Assembly (NCBI RefSeq): GCF_000162475.2
Contig: NZ_KI391971.1
Location: 560,901-624,900 of the forward strand
Source of the DNA: Granulicatella elegans ATCC 700633
Lineage (GTDB): Bacteria > Bacillota > Bacilli > Lactobacillales > Aerococcaceae
Length of the DNA: 64,000 bases
Reading direction: 5' to 3'
Shown: positions 24,435 through 32,126 of the stretch, one piece after another
Position numbering within the stretch: the stretch's first letter is position 1
Layout of the letters: each line of letters opens with the position of its first letter
Position numbers and translations under genes: made by a program
Notes under the pieces: model-generated
Database searches by the model: none
What the model was told of the DNA's origin: nothing
Seen by the model: only the letters and a program-made list of their open reading frames with translations

Positions 24435-24857
24435 ATGTTTGGAAAAATAAAATCAAATCCCTCTCATCAGTTCCATCCACTTACCAAGGATGAAATTAAA
24501 AACAGCGAATCAAAGTTAGAAATAATATTTCCGAAATTACTTAGAGAATTTTAATTAGAAATTGGCTATGGTTTTATTGGAAGTGAAGTAGGTAACATCA
24601 ATCGAATTATGGATCCAGAGTCTGTTTTGGACTTTAGATTGAGACAAAATGATTTTGAATTTTATCCGGATATTGAAATATATAATGAATTTGAAGAAGA
24701 TAAAATGATTTTCTTTGAAGCAAATGAATCTGTCCTGATATCAATTGGCTTTGGTTCAGATAATAATGGCAAGATTTATTATTATGATAAAGAGATATCC
24801 AAAAATCTTGGAGAATTTTTAGAAAAATTGTTAGAGGACGATGCTTTTTATTATTAA
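24435..24857 (+). pseudogene. SMI1/KNR4 (SUKH) gene interrupted by a nonsense codon
   Basis: From ATG 24435, which has GGAGG upstream, the frame reads M-F-G-K-I-K-S-N-P and K-L-E-I-I-F-P-K-L-L-R-E-F. It meets TAA at 24552-24554 and continues in the same frame with L-E-I-G-Y-G-F-I-G-S to a stop at 24857. The joined product of about 140 residues has the SUKH pattern (L-P-x-x-Y-x-x-F-x-x-E-I-G-Y-G). A point mutation has probably inactivated it. An ORF from ATG 24609 might still give the C-terminal 82 residues. Confidence 0.75.
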
Positions 24858-24926
24858 TTTTTCTAACTTTGAAGATTTTCTAGATAAGTAGATGAGCTAT
24901 TTTCAAAAAAGGAATGAAGTAAGAAT

Positions 24927-25337
24927 ATGAAGTGGTTGAATTATAAAGATAGTTCTATAGATATAATAGAAAGTGTGGAGCATAGATTACAAATTACTCT
25001 ACCAGAGGATTATAAACAATTTGTTTTAAAATATGATGGTGGTTATCCTAATCCTAATCATTTTAAGGTAGATGGAAAGGTAGAAATTTTCAACAATTTG
25101 ATCAGCCTAGATGAGAATGAATACAATAATATATATGAAATTCTTGAAGATTTACAAGATAGAATCGGCGATCAACTGATTCCATTTGCAGAAGATGGAT
25201 TTGGAAATTTATTATGTTTTGATTATTCAGCTGATAAAAACATCGTTTTTTGGGATCATGAAAAGAACCATGATGATTTTAAAGAGTCAACCTTTGTTTG
25301 TTTCAGTTTTTCTAGTCTAATTGGGAATCTTTTTTAA
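24927..25337 (+). CDS. SMI1/KNR4 (SUKH) family immunity protein
   Basis: This 136-residue protein shows the SUKH core: I-E-S-V-E-H-R-L-Q-I-T-L-P-E-D-Y-K-Q-F-V-L-K-Y-D-G-G-Y-P, then the strand L-I-P-F-A-E-D-G-F-G-N-L-L-C-F-D-Y and I-V-F-W-D-H-E. It is the intact paralogue type next to the broken SUKH gene upstream. Immunity to a nuclease or other toxin is the known family role; the target is unknown. The ribosome site is weak. Confidence 0.85.
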   Translation: MKWLNYKDSSIDIIESVEHRLQITLPEDYKQFVLKYDGGYPNPNHFKVDGKVEIFNNLISLDENEYNNIYEILEDLQDRIGDQLIPFAEDGFGNLLCFDYSADKNIVFWDHEKNHDDFKESTFVCFSFSSLIGNLF

Positions 25338-25402
25338 GATGTATAGTAGTAAATGACCATTGTTGAGTATATAAGTATGAAAATTGGAAGGAAATCGTGA
25401 GT

Positions 25403-25882
25403 ATGAATCACTATAACGCATTATTTAAATTAGGAATAGCTACATGGTTATCTAAGTCAATGCAGGAAAGTCAGTTTTATAACAAGATTGAAGAGCTTCT
25501 CGAAGAATGCTGGAAATGGGTAGAGAATCATGAGGTATCTGCAGATGTCCTCTATTCCCTTCTTGATGATGGAACTGATTTCGGAGGGGCTTTTATTTAT
25601 ATGCAAGTGGATGAACCAAAATATGAATCAGAGTGGAACTGTATTTTTGAAGCGGGTGCTTCTATAGCCTCATTAGCTTATAAGTTAGAAGGGAAAAAAT
25701 ATATACCTGCATTACTAGAAGAAATTGATTCAGCCCAACAAGAAGAATTCTATAGTGAGCAATTGGAAAACATTCTTGGAAGTAAAATCCAACACCTAGA
25801 TGACTTTAAAAACTATTTATTAGATGACAAAGAAAAGAACAAAGAAAAGATACTAAAGAAACTATCTGATATATTAGACTAG
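25403..25882 (+). CDS. Imm6-like immunity protein
   Basis: This 159-residue helical soluble protein has the pattern W-L-S-K-S-M near the start and E-C-W-K-W-V-E-N in the first third. A central D-G-T-D-F-G-G-A-F-I-Y-M is followed by a long helical C-terminus, resembling the Imm6 family of immunity proteins. A GTG two codons upstream is closer to GGAAGGA and could be the true start. It lies among SUKH and PoNi-like genes. The Imm6 name is from memory and needs a profile search. Confidence 0.55.
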   Translation: MNHYNALFKLGIATWLSKSMQESQFYNKIEELLEECWKWVENHEVSADVLYSLLDDGTDFGGAFIYMQVDEPKYESEWNCIFEAGASIASLAYKLEGKKYIPALLEEIDSAQQEEFYSEQLENILGSKIQHLDDFKNYLLDDKEKNKEKILKKLSDILD

Positions 25883-25912
25883 CTGTGAGATAAGAAAAAA
25901 AGGAGTGAATAC

Positions 25913-26572
25913 ATGTTAAGAGACAAACATAAAGATCATGCATATTTTGAAAAACGTTTGAATCGGTTACAAAAACGTTTAAGAGAAGATATCGAGATGA
26001 CAGATGAAATTTCGGAGAAGTATTTGTTGTTCCATTATCAAGATTTGGTTTTGGATAATGAAGAACTAGTGAAACTTTCCTATTCTATAGGGGCTTCGAA
26101 AGAGGAGATTTTTCCCTATTATCAAGGTATTCTGTCTCATCTCAAAGTTATTGCTTCGCAGGGAGTCCCCTTTTATCGTGCAGTTGATGTCTTTGCCCTG
26201 GGAGTTCTCTATAGTGAGCGTAAGGAAGAGTTTCTGGATGATTTAAAGGCTATTTATGAGCAGATGGATCATACAGATGGTTTGATTGAATACTTTATGG
26301 TCTATCTATTCCATGATAAGATAGTCCCTTTTCATTCGATTTTAGAGTATCAAAATATGATTGAGGATACTTATGAGAGTGTAGCCAAGGCGCAAGGTTT
26401 CTGGTACTATAGCCACTCAGATGCTCCATGGTATAACAATCATACAAAAGATACCTATAAGGGCTATTGGAGTTTTGATACCGCCGCAACCTGCAAAATC
26501 AAAGGGATTTTCGACGAACGCTTGAAAGACTTAGAGTACTTCCCATATGATTTGTTGTTGCAAGGAGAGTAG
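25913..26572 (+). CDS. PoNi-like (DUF1910/DUF1911) immunity protein, copy 1
   Basis: This 219-residue protein is the first of three tandem paralogues. The N-terminal half (residues 1-95) resembles DUF1910, and the C-terminal half carries the DUF1911 pattern Y-W-S-F-D-T-A-A-T-C-K-I-K-G-I and Y-F-P-Y-D-L. In this family PoNi proteins protect against PoNe DNase effectors, known for type VI and Gram-positive LXG-type toxins. From about residue 97 on it is almost identical to copies 2 and 3, whereas the first 95 residues differ widely. That suggests exchange of the front half or gene conversion of the back half. AAGGAG precedes the ATG. Confidence 0.78.
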   Translation: MLRDKHKDHAYFEKRLNRLQKRLREDIEMTDEISEKYLLFHYQDLVLDNEELVKLSYSIGASKEEIFPYYQGILSHLKVIASQGVPFYRAVDVFALGVLYSERKEEFLDDLKAIYEQMDHTDGLIEYFMVYLFHDKIVPFHSILEYQNMIEDTYESVAKAQGFWYYSHSDAPWYNNHTKDTYKGYWSFDTAATCKIKGIFDERLKDLEYFPYDLLLQGE

Positions 26573-26593
26573 GTTGAGAAAAGGAGTTAACAT

Positions 26594-27253
26594 ATGATAA
26601 GAGATAGAATCAAAACTGAAGAATACTTTCAGGAAGCATTTGAATGGTATTCTGGAAGTTTGCGCAAGAAGTTGGAACGTTTTGATAAGGTAAAACCAGA
26701 AAATCTTTCGGATCATTTTCGATTTAGAGTTATTAATTATGAAGATTTATTAAGAGTTGGCTACTCTCTAGGAAAGGATATTCAGGAGCTCTTCCCTTAT
26801 TACCAAGGGATTCTCTCCAACTTAAAAGAGGTTGCCTCAGAGGGAGTTCCTTTTGACTTGGCGGTTGATATATTTGCCTTAGGAGTTCTTTATAGTGAGC
26901 GTAAGGAAGAGTTTCTAGATGATTTAAAGGCTATTTATGAGCAGATGGACCACACAGATGGCTTGATTGAATACTACATGGTTTATCTATTCCATGACAA
27001 GATAGTTCCTTTTCATTCGATTTTAGAGTATCAAAATATGATTGAGGATGCTTATAAGAGTGTGGCTAAGGCACAGGGTTTCTGGTACTATAGCCACTCA
27101 GATGCTCCATGGTATAATAATCATACCAAAGATACTTATGTGGGCTACTGGAGTTTTGACACTGCCGCAACCTGCAAAATCAAAGGGATTTACGATGAAC
27201 GCTTGAAAGACTTAGAGTACTTCCCATATGATTTGTTGTTGCAAGGAGAGTAG
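26594..27253 (+). CDS. PoNi-like (DUF1910/DUF1911) immunity protein, copy 2
   Basis: This is the second 219-residue paralogue. It begins M-I-R-D-R-I-K-T-E-E-Y-F, shared with copy 3, then diverges up to about residue 75 and joins the near-identical C-terminal block. The upstream sequence, including the spacer AGGTTGAGAAAAGGAGTTAA, is also repeated before copy 3, so a unit of about 681 bp was duplicated in tandem. The predicted partner is a PoNe-type DNase toxin, none of which is present here. Confidence 0.78.
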   Translation: MIRDRIKTEEYFQEAFEWYSGSLRKKLERFDKVKPENLSDHFRFRVINYEDLLRVGYSLGKDIQELFPYYQGILSNLKEVASEGVPFDLAVDIFALGVLYSERKEEFLDDLKAIYEQMDHTDGLIEYYMVYLFHDKIVPFHSILEYQNMIEDAYKSVAKAQGFWYYSHSDAPWYNNHTKDTYVGYWSFDTAATCKIKGIYDERLKDLEYFPYDLLLQGE

Positions 27254-27274
27254 GTTGAGAAAAGGAGTTAACAT

Positions 27275-27940
27275 ATGATAAGAGATAGAATCAAAACAGA
27301 GGAATACTTCCGAGAAGACAGAGAATTGTATCTAGGTTCGCTAAATAGGAGATTAGCAAAATATGATAAAATTAAACCAGAAAATAAAAGTGTTTATTTT
27401 CGAAATCTAGTAATTGATAATGAAACTTTATTTAAAATATGTTATTCTCTAGGGGATTCTGTTCAAACTCTTTTCCCCTATTATCAAGGGATTCTTTCTA
27501 ATTTAAAGCTCATTGCCTCAGAGGGATTCCAATTTGACTTGGCAGTTAACATCTTTGCCCTGGGAGTGCTTTACAGTGAGCGCAAGGAAGAGTTTCTGGA
27601 TGATTTGAAGGCTATTTATGAGCAGATGGACCACACAGATGGATTGATTGAATACTACATGGTTTATCTATTCCATGACAAGATAGTTCCTTTTCACTCG
27701 ATTCTAGAGTATCAAAATATGATAGAGGACACTTATGAGAGTGTAGCCAAAGCGCAGGGTTTCTGGTACTATAGCCACTCGGATGAACCTTGGTATAATT
27801 CTCATCAATATGAACACTGTGGTTATTATGGCTACTGGAGTTTTGACACCGCCGCAACCTGCAAAATCAAAGGGATTTACGATGAACGCTTGAAAGACTT
27901 AGAGTACTTCCCATATGACCTTCTAGTCCAAGAAAACTAA
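27275..27940 (+). CDS. PoNi-like (DUF1910/DUF1911) immunity protein, copy 3
   Basis: This third paralogue has 221 residues. It shares the first 12 residues with copy 2 and the block from about residue 97 with copies 1 and 2. It differs near the end by a short insertion (N-S-H-Q-Y-E-H-C-G-Y-Y) and by the tail L-V-Q-E-N instead of L-L-Q-G-E. The same tail occurs in the remnant at 24275, so the lost copy was closest to this one. A terminator follows. All three are likely expressed together from upstream. Confidence 0.78.
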   Translation: MIRDRIKTEEYFREDRELYLGSLNRRLAKYDKIKPENKSVYFRNLVIDNETLFKICYSLGDSVQTLFPYYQGILSNLKLIASEGFQFDLAVNIFALGVLYSERKEEFLDDLKAIYEQMDHTDGLIEYYMVYLFHDKIVPFHSILEYQNMIEDTYESVAKAQGFWYYSHSDEPWYNSHQYEHCGYYGYWSFDTAATCKIKGIYDERLKDLEYFPYDLLVQEN

Positions 27941-27942
27941 GG

Positions 27943-27967
27943 AAACTGGGTTTCCACCCAGTTTTTA
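27943..27967 (+). terminator. Terminator after the PoNi-like array
   Basis: AAACTGGGT pairs with ACCCAGTTT, followed by TTTATC. A decayed version follows the remnant tail near 24340. Confidence 0.8.
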
Positions 27968-28038
27968 TCGAACATGTAGTGCCCTTTTTCTTTCTACCTA
28001 TCTAAATGTTCGCTTTATTTATTAAAAAAGGAGTCTAT

Positions 28039-28578
28039 ATGTTAAAAGATATTACAAGAGTGGCAGCTATGCCTCAAGAAGTGATTGAAAAGTACAAGGA
28101 TCAAGTTCCGGCAGAGCTGGTTCAAATCTGGGAGGAAGACGGTCTGGGAACCTTTTTAGACGGTTATCTGAAAGTGATTAATCCGGATGAGTATCTTGAA
28201 CTGGTTCAGGAAACTTATTTCAGAGGAGACATCTCCGTTCCTATTTTTGCGACAGCTTTTGGGGATGTTATTGTTTGTGAAGAAAAACAATATTTAAGAA
28301 TGGTCAAATATAAGGATGGAATATTTGATACCATATTTGAAAAGATGCCTCTGTTTATAAAATTTGTAAACGATAAAGATTTTACAGATGATTATTTTGA
28401 CCTACCGCTTTATCACGAGGCGATAGAGAAATATGGCTCGCTTGATTATACACAGTGTTTTGGATTTGTGCCACTTTTGGCTTTAGGTGGCTTTAAAGAC
28501 GTAAATCATCTGAATAAGGTAAAAATATATGAACATATTTTACTAATTACTCAATTCGCTGGTCCTATAGGAGATTAA
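28039..28578 (+). CDS. GAD-like/DUF1851 (Tdi1-type) immunity protein
   Basis: This 179-residue protein resembles GAD-like plus DUF1851 proteins. The early P-A-E-L-V-Q-I-W-E-E-D-G-L-G-T-F-L-D-G-Y and I-N-P-D-E-Y segment is followed by V-P-I-F-A-T-A-F-G-D-V-I-V-C, and the C-terminal part has C-F-G-F-V-P-L-L-A-L-G-G. Relatives include the immunity protein Tdi1 and many Gram-positive immunity genes. ATG 28039 follows AAAGGAGTCTAT; the longer frame from 28006 lacks a ribosome site. The target is unknown. Confidence 0.7.
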   Translation: MLKDITRVAAMPQEVIEKYKDQVPAELVQIWEEDGLGTFLDGYLKVINPDEYLELVQETYFRGDISVPIFATAFGDVIVCEEKQYLRMVKYKDGIFDTIFEKMPLFIKFVNDKDFTDDYFDLPLYHEAIEKYGSLDYTQCFGFVPLLALGGFKDVNHLNKVKIYEHILLITQFAGPIGD

Positions 28579-28672
28579 AAGTAATCATACTCTTGATAAT
28601 CTAATCAAAATCAAGGTGCAACTCAGAAACTATAGGAACGTTTTGACAATAAATTAGATTGAGGTATTAAAA

Positions 28673-29128
28673 ATGGATGTAACAAAATTAAATAAACTAT
28701 CATATATTTTATATTCTGAAAGCAATGCTGAAGCTGTGGAACTAGTTAAATCTATTAATAGTGAAGATGAACTCTTTGTCTTACTTGATAATTATAACTG
28801 GGATAATGGTTTTGAAGTGCCAGAGGCAATTATTAATCATCCTAATTGTACTCTCCCTGTTGCCTTATTAGCTTTTCATCGAGCAGACGGTATACAATAT
28901 TTACTTGAAGGAGAGGCCATTTTTGCAAATCGCTTATCGAAATCCTGGGAAGATTTTATAAAGGAAGTTTATGATAAAATTTTGAAAAAGAATTATCCAA
29001 AGGGAAGTATCTCTTTTCAGCCTGAAATAACAAAAATTCAAAAGTTCAAATTAAATAAGTTGAATCCTAATTTCGATTCGTTTATTTTAGACGGAGTGTT
29101 AGGAAAAGATCTACATATTCATCTTTAA
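28673..29128 (+). CDS. DUF4274 family protein
   Basis: This 151-residue protein has the DUF4274 pattern: L-L-D-N-Y-N-W-D-N-G-F-E-V-P, then I-I-N-H-P-N-C-T-L-P-V-A-L-L-A-F-H-R-A-D-G. The domain is frequent in immunity islands, although its activity has not been established to my knowledge. GAGGTATTAAAA precedes the ATG. It is the last intact gene of the island. Confidence 0.75.
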   Translation: MDVTKLNKLSYILYSESNAEAVELVKSINSEDELFVLLDNYNWDNGFEVPEAIINHPNCTLPVALLAFHRADGIQYLLEGEAIFANRLSKSWEDFIKEVYDKILKKNYPKGSISFQPEITKIQKFKLNKLNPNFDSFILDGVLGKDLHIHL

Positions 29129-29152
29129 AAATAAGAATAAAGTATCATTAAG

Positions 29153-29224
29153 AATGATAAGGAAAAATGTGAAGAATGTTTGAAGCAAGCTCATTTGTCT
29201 CTTGTAGAAGCTCATAAAGATTAA
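29153..29224 (+). pseudogene. C-terminal remnant of a 22921-type gene
   Basis: The frame N-D-K-E-K-C-E-E-C-L-K-Q-A-H-L-S-L ending in TAA at 29222-29224 resembles the end of the 115-residue protein at 22921-23268. No beginning is present. Confidence 0.4.
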
Positions 29225-29355
29225 ACAAAATTAATATGTTTAGAAGTAAATGAGGGTGATATCATAAATCTTGTAATTAAATAGATAACGTATTTGAAAC
29301 TACTTTAAAAATTACGCTCATTGTAAAATTGAAATGATAACATAGTATTATCGGG

Positions 29356-29378
29356 GGAATTAATTAATTCCTTTTTTT
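29356..29378 (+). terminator. Terminator-like palindrome at the end of the immunity island
   Basis: GGAATTAATTAATTCC is self-complementary and is followed by seven T. The AT-rich stem is weak. Otherwise the stretch 29225-29553 holds only the degenerate repeat at 29386. Confidence 0.5.
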
Positions 29379-29385
29379 GTTTAAA

Positions 29386-29458
29386 AAGTATTTTTTAATA
29401 TAGTATTGGACGCAAGTAATTCTCAAACGTAAGGCTTGTTGTCACAGAAAAAGTCATT
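29386..29458 (+). repeat. Degenerate short intergenic repeat (copy 12)
   Basis: It keeps TATAGTATTGGACGCAAG and the end AAAAAGTCATTTC, but the hairpin stems are mostly lost. Confidence 0.5.
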
Positions 29459-29553
29459 TCTATTTTTATGTGAATTTATGAGATTGTTTTTTTGATAAAG
29501 AAATACTAGAATTACGGTGTACGATAAGAAAGTGAAGAAAGGGGAAATCGAAA

Positions 29554-29751
29554 ATGAATTTACAACAATATTTAGGAAAAAATATACGAGTTACATTTAA
29601 GGATGGACATATTTTAGAAGGACATTGTAATACTTTTACCGGAAAATTAGATACGGAAGAGGAATTATATGATGAAATAACAATAGAAACAAACAAACAT
29701 CCTTACGTTGGATTTAATGAGAGTATTATAAAAGATATTGAAGTGATATAG
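29554..29751 (+). CDS. Small Sm-like/LSM-fold protein, uncharacterised
   Basis: This 65-residue protein has the pattern Y-L-G-K-N-I-R-V-T-F-K-D-G-H-I-L-E-G-H-C-N-T-F-T-G, then a strand ending I-E-V-I. The alternating strands and the G-H-I-L-E-G turn resemble an LSM/Sm-like barrel, as in short proteins found in streptococci. AAAGGGG precedes the ATG. RNA binding is a possible but unproved role. No partner gene is evident. Confidence 0.6.
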   Translation: MNLQQYLGKNIRVTFKDGHILEGHCNTFTGKLDTEEELYDEITIETNKHPYVGFNESIIKDIEVI

Positions 29752-29905
29752 TGCTTTAAAGTTATTTTTGTCATATAGCATTTTAAAACTAAAAATTTTC
29801 TTCAAAAAAGTCTGATTATTGGAGTATAATGAAGGAGAACAGTGATGTTAGACTGTAAATTTAGTTCGACCAATGAGTTCATATTTTCGAAAGTGAGAAA
29901 AGATA

Positions 29906-30253
29906 ATGCTACAAAATTTTAAACCATTAAACTCAGAACAAAAATTAATTTTATTTTCAAACCTCGTGGTTTCTGCAATTATAACAATGATGTTAGCCTT
30001 TTTTATGAATCCAGGAGTCGATTTCTCAATTTTAGGTTGGATAAAAAATCATCTATGGAGTGTTTTACCCGCATTTATCAATGTATTTGTATGGAATCAT
30101 TATCAAATTCAATTAACGAATAAGAATTTTTTCTTTAAATTTCTTATTAGTTGGGTTCTAGTTCTTATAACAACGATCATCATGAAATTGATTCTTCTTT
30201 TGATTCTAGTAATAATCGTTTATTTCGTTTCCTATGGTCGGGATATTATGTAA
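29906..30253 (+). CDS. Small membrane protein, paralogue family A (member 1)
   Basis: This 115-residue protein has three hydrophobic helices (about 17-35, 48-62 and 78-110). Shared features with members at 31595, 35355 and 39972 are an N-terminal F-x-x-L-x-x-x-Q-K, a W after I-L-G, and S-x-x-P-A before the second helix. I do not recognise a named family. This member is the most divergent at its C-terminus. AAAGAT precedes the ATG, a weak ribosome site. The function is unknown. Confidence 0.65.
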   Translation: MLQNFKPLNSEQKLILFSNLVVSAIITMMLAFFMNPGVDFSILGWIKNHLWSVLPAFINVFVWNHYQIQLTNKNFFFKFLISWVLVLITTIIMKLILLLILVIIVYFVSYGRDIM

Positions 30254-30305
30254 GGATTCATTGTCTCGTTTTAGAATTAAAAATATTTTTATATAAAAGT
30301 TTACA

Positions 30306-30375
30306 AATGACTTTTTCAAATGTAGCAATAGGAATAAACAAATCCATGTTCTTAGAGTTACAATGAAAAGTCATT
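30306..30375. repeat. Degenerate short intergenic repeat (copy 13)
   Basis: The arms AATGACTTTTTCA and TGAAAAGTCATT enclose GTAGCAATAGG. The internal hairpin is lost, and the outer stem could still terminate transcription. Confidence 0.5.
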
Positions 30376-30449
30376 TTTATTTTGATTGTTTTTATATAAG
30401 AGAGTTGTAAATACAAAAGATTTGCAGTGAGGAAAAAGAATTTTAAGAA

Positions 30450-30700
30450 ATAAAAAAGCGGCTCTTCTCTGTGGTGAGACAGTGCCGCAGACTGCTGAAA
30501 GACATTTTGAAAGTTTTCGGTTGTCAATCATACCACCGAATGTTAGAACTAATATTGGATACCGAAAAATACAAGACCAAATTCTCAAAGTATTCAATAA
30601 GTGATTCCCTTGAATAGGAGTACAGAGCAATCACTCTAACTTGAAGAATTATTTGGTTTAAAAAAATGATATCCAATGTGTGTAGTCTAACAAAGGAAGA
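30450..30700 (+). other. Intergenic stretch with nested inverted repeats, possible structured RNA
   Basis: The 550-base gap 30254-30807 has no convincing gene. It holds nested complementary pairs: TGTTAGA (30541-30547) with TCTAACA (30686-30692); ATTGGATA (30554-30561) with TATCCAAT (30670-30677); ACCAAAT (30576-30582) with ATTTGGT (30651-30657); GTGATT (30601-30606) with AATCAC (30629-30634). Two hairpins lie 5' of these, GCGGC/GCCGC and TTCGGT/ACCGAA. A short open frame (T-A-E-R-H-F-E-S-F-R-L-S) also crosses it, so a decayed gene is the alternative. Confidence 0.4.
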
Positions 30701-30807
30701 AATACTTGTCAATTTGTAAAGACACTTGTGTAGCTATTGTAAATGATTTACGGAATTGTTTATATACGATAAAATTAAAATGAAATTTAAATAGGAAAGG
30801 AACTGTT

Positions 30808-31611
30808 ATGAAATTATTTAAACAACAAACAAAATTAGTATATGCCACAACTTTCTTTTTAATCATTATTTCAATTATCGAATCATTATTTAATTTTAAG
30901 TTATTACCGTACTTAAGAATCGTTGATCGTATCGTTTTTACGATGCTCTTAGTCTTCTTTGCAGATAGTTTCTACTCTAGTAATAATAAAAAGAAATTCA
31001 TGTTACACTTATTTATAATGAGTGTGGTCATGCCCATTGTCATTTTAATAAATCAAAAATTTTTTAGTTTGCTAACATGGTTTGGTTTTAATGATATGGG
31101 GGCTACATTCTTTAGAACGTTTGAATGGCTCATTTATAAAAATATCTTCACTACATTATTTATCATTGGTTTATTAAATTATGGTTGGGATTTTCTAGTC
31201 GATGCTTATAAACATAAATCTGCATCTTCATTATTTAAGGGAATAGGAATGATTTTAACACCTATTCTTATAACGATTCCATTATTTGAAATAGGAATGA
31301 CATTTGGACATGAAAGAGCTCTTCCACGAATGTTAGAAGATATAGCTTCATTCATTTTTATAATAACACCTAGTCTTTTAACAGTCGGAGGTGGAGCAGC
31401 AATAGTATTATTAGGTTGGTTGTTTTATATCTTTAGAGAAAAAAGAAAGATTCAAGCTCTAATTTTATTGATTTTTAGTATACTTATTTTTCTCTTATAT
31501 CCATCTAGATTTGACTGGATGAGGGTATTTACAATTATTCCGTTATATTACTATAATTGTATGAAGTTAAATCAAGAAGGGAGAATGGAAGAGCATGATG
31601 CAACAGTTTAA
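30808..31611 (+). CDS. Polytopic membrane protein, TraX-like (paralogue of 37535)
   Basis: This 267-residue protein has about seven membrane helices. The segment I-V-D-R-I-V-F-T-M-L-L-V-F-F-A-D-S-F-Y-S-S-N-N-K-K-K recalls the G-R-I-x-F-P-I-F-x-F-L and H-T-x-N-x-K-K-Y pattern of TraX-family proteins, some of which acetylate pilin; this match is weak. A paralogue lies at 37535 with the same layout. AGGAAAGGAACT precedes the ATG. Its end overlaps the start of the family A membrane gene at 31595 by 17 bases, so these two are coupled and may act together. Confidence 0.6.
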   Translation: MKLFKQQTKLVYATTFFLIIISIIESLFNFKLLPYLRIVDRIVFTMLLVFFADSFYSSNNKKKFMLHLFIMSVVMPIVILINQKFFSLLTWFGFNDMGATFFRTFEWLIYKNIFTTLFIIGLLNYGWDFLVDAYKHKSASSLFKGIGMILTPILITIPLFEIGMTFGHERALPRMLEDIASFIFIITPSLLTVGGGAAIVLLGWLFYIFREKRKIQALILLIFSILIFLLYPSRFDWMRVFTIIPLYYYNCMKLNQEGRMEEHDATV

Positions 31612-31939
31612 AAGACTGACCCGTGAACAGAAAGGGAATACAATTTCCGTTTTTTTAGTTTCAGCATTGATTACGATGATTTTTGCTAGAATTCATATAT
31701 TAAAAGATGGTGATTTTGATTTTACTATTTTAGGATGGATGAAAGTACATTTCTGGAGTATTATTCCAGCCTTTGCTAGTGTTTGGATATTGAAATGGAC
31801 AAAACTAGAATTGATAACTGGAAATTTCATCGTTAAAGGATTATTGAATTGGTTTCTAACGATAGTCGCCACAATATTAATAGAACTTTCCTTTGTACTA
31901 ATTTTCTATTTATTTATCTACCTGTTATATAGTTTTTAA
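31595..31939 (+). CDS. Small membrane protein, paralogue family A (member 2)
   Basis: This 114-residue protein has three helices. It contains the family pattern L-T-R-E-Q-K, L-V-S-A-L-I-T-M, I-L-G-W-M-K-V-H-F-W-S-I-I-P-A-F, and L-L-N-W-F-L. It is closest to the member at 39972. Two adjacent ATG codons are possible starts. The coding frame overlaps the end of the TraX-like gene. A perfect hairpin terminator follows. The function is unknown. Confidence 0.65.
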   Translation: MMQQFKRLTREQKGNTISVFLVSALITMIFARIHILKDGDFDFTILGWMKVHFWSIIPAFASVWILKWTKLELITGNFIVKGLLNWFLTIVATILIELSFVLIFYLFIYLLYSF

Positions 31940-31973
31940 TGGAGGAATAAAGACTATAAAAATATATGAAAAA

Positions 31974-32014
31974 TAAAGTGACCCCAAAAAGTCAAACTTT
32001 TTGGGGTCACTTTA
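31974..32014 (+). terminator. Perfect 18-bp hairpin after member 2
   Basis: AAAGTGACCCCAAAAAGT pairs perfectly with ACTTTTTGGGGTCACTTT around a short loop. It can terminate in both directions. The T-G-A-C-C-C-C-A-A-A-A-A-G-T sequence also resembles ends of IS150-group elements, so an IS-derived origin is possible. Confidence 0.75.
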
Positions 32015-32044
32015 AGTATGGAAAGAATTCTTTTTATAAAATAC

Positions 32045-32099
32045 TTTACAAAGTAAACTAAAATGTTATAATAACTGTATAGGTAATGCAAACGTTTGC
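32045..32099 (+). promoter_or_regulatory. Promoter and cre site of ptsG
   Basis: TTTACA (32045-32050) and TATAAT (32067-32072) are 16 bases apart. The palindrome GCAAACGTTTGC (32088-32099), part of TGCAAACGTTTGCC, matches the catabolite-responsive element bound by CcpA and lies just past the start of transcription. CcpA control of glucose uptake is inferred. Confidence 0.8.
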
Positions 32100-32126
32100 C
32101 TAAATTAAAAAATAAAGGAGATTTGA

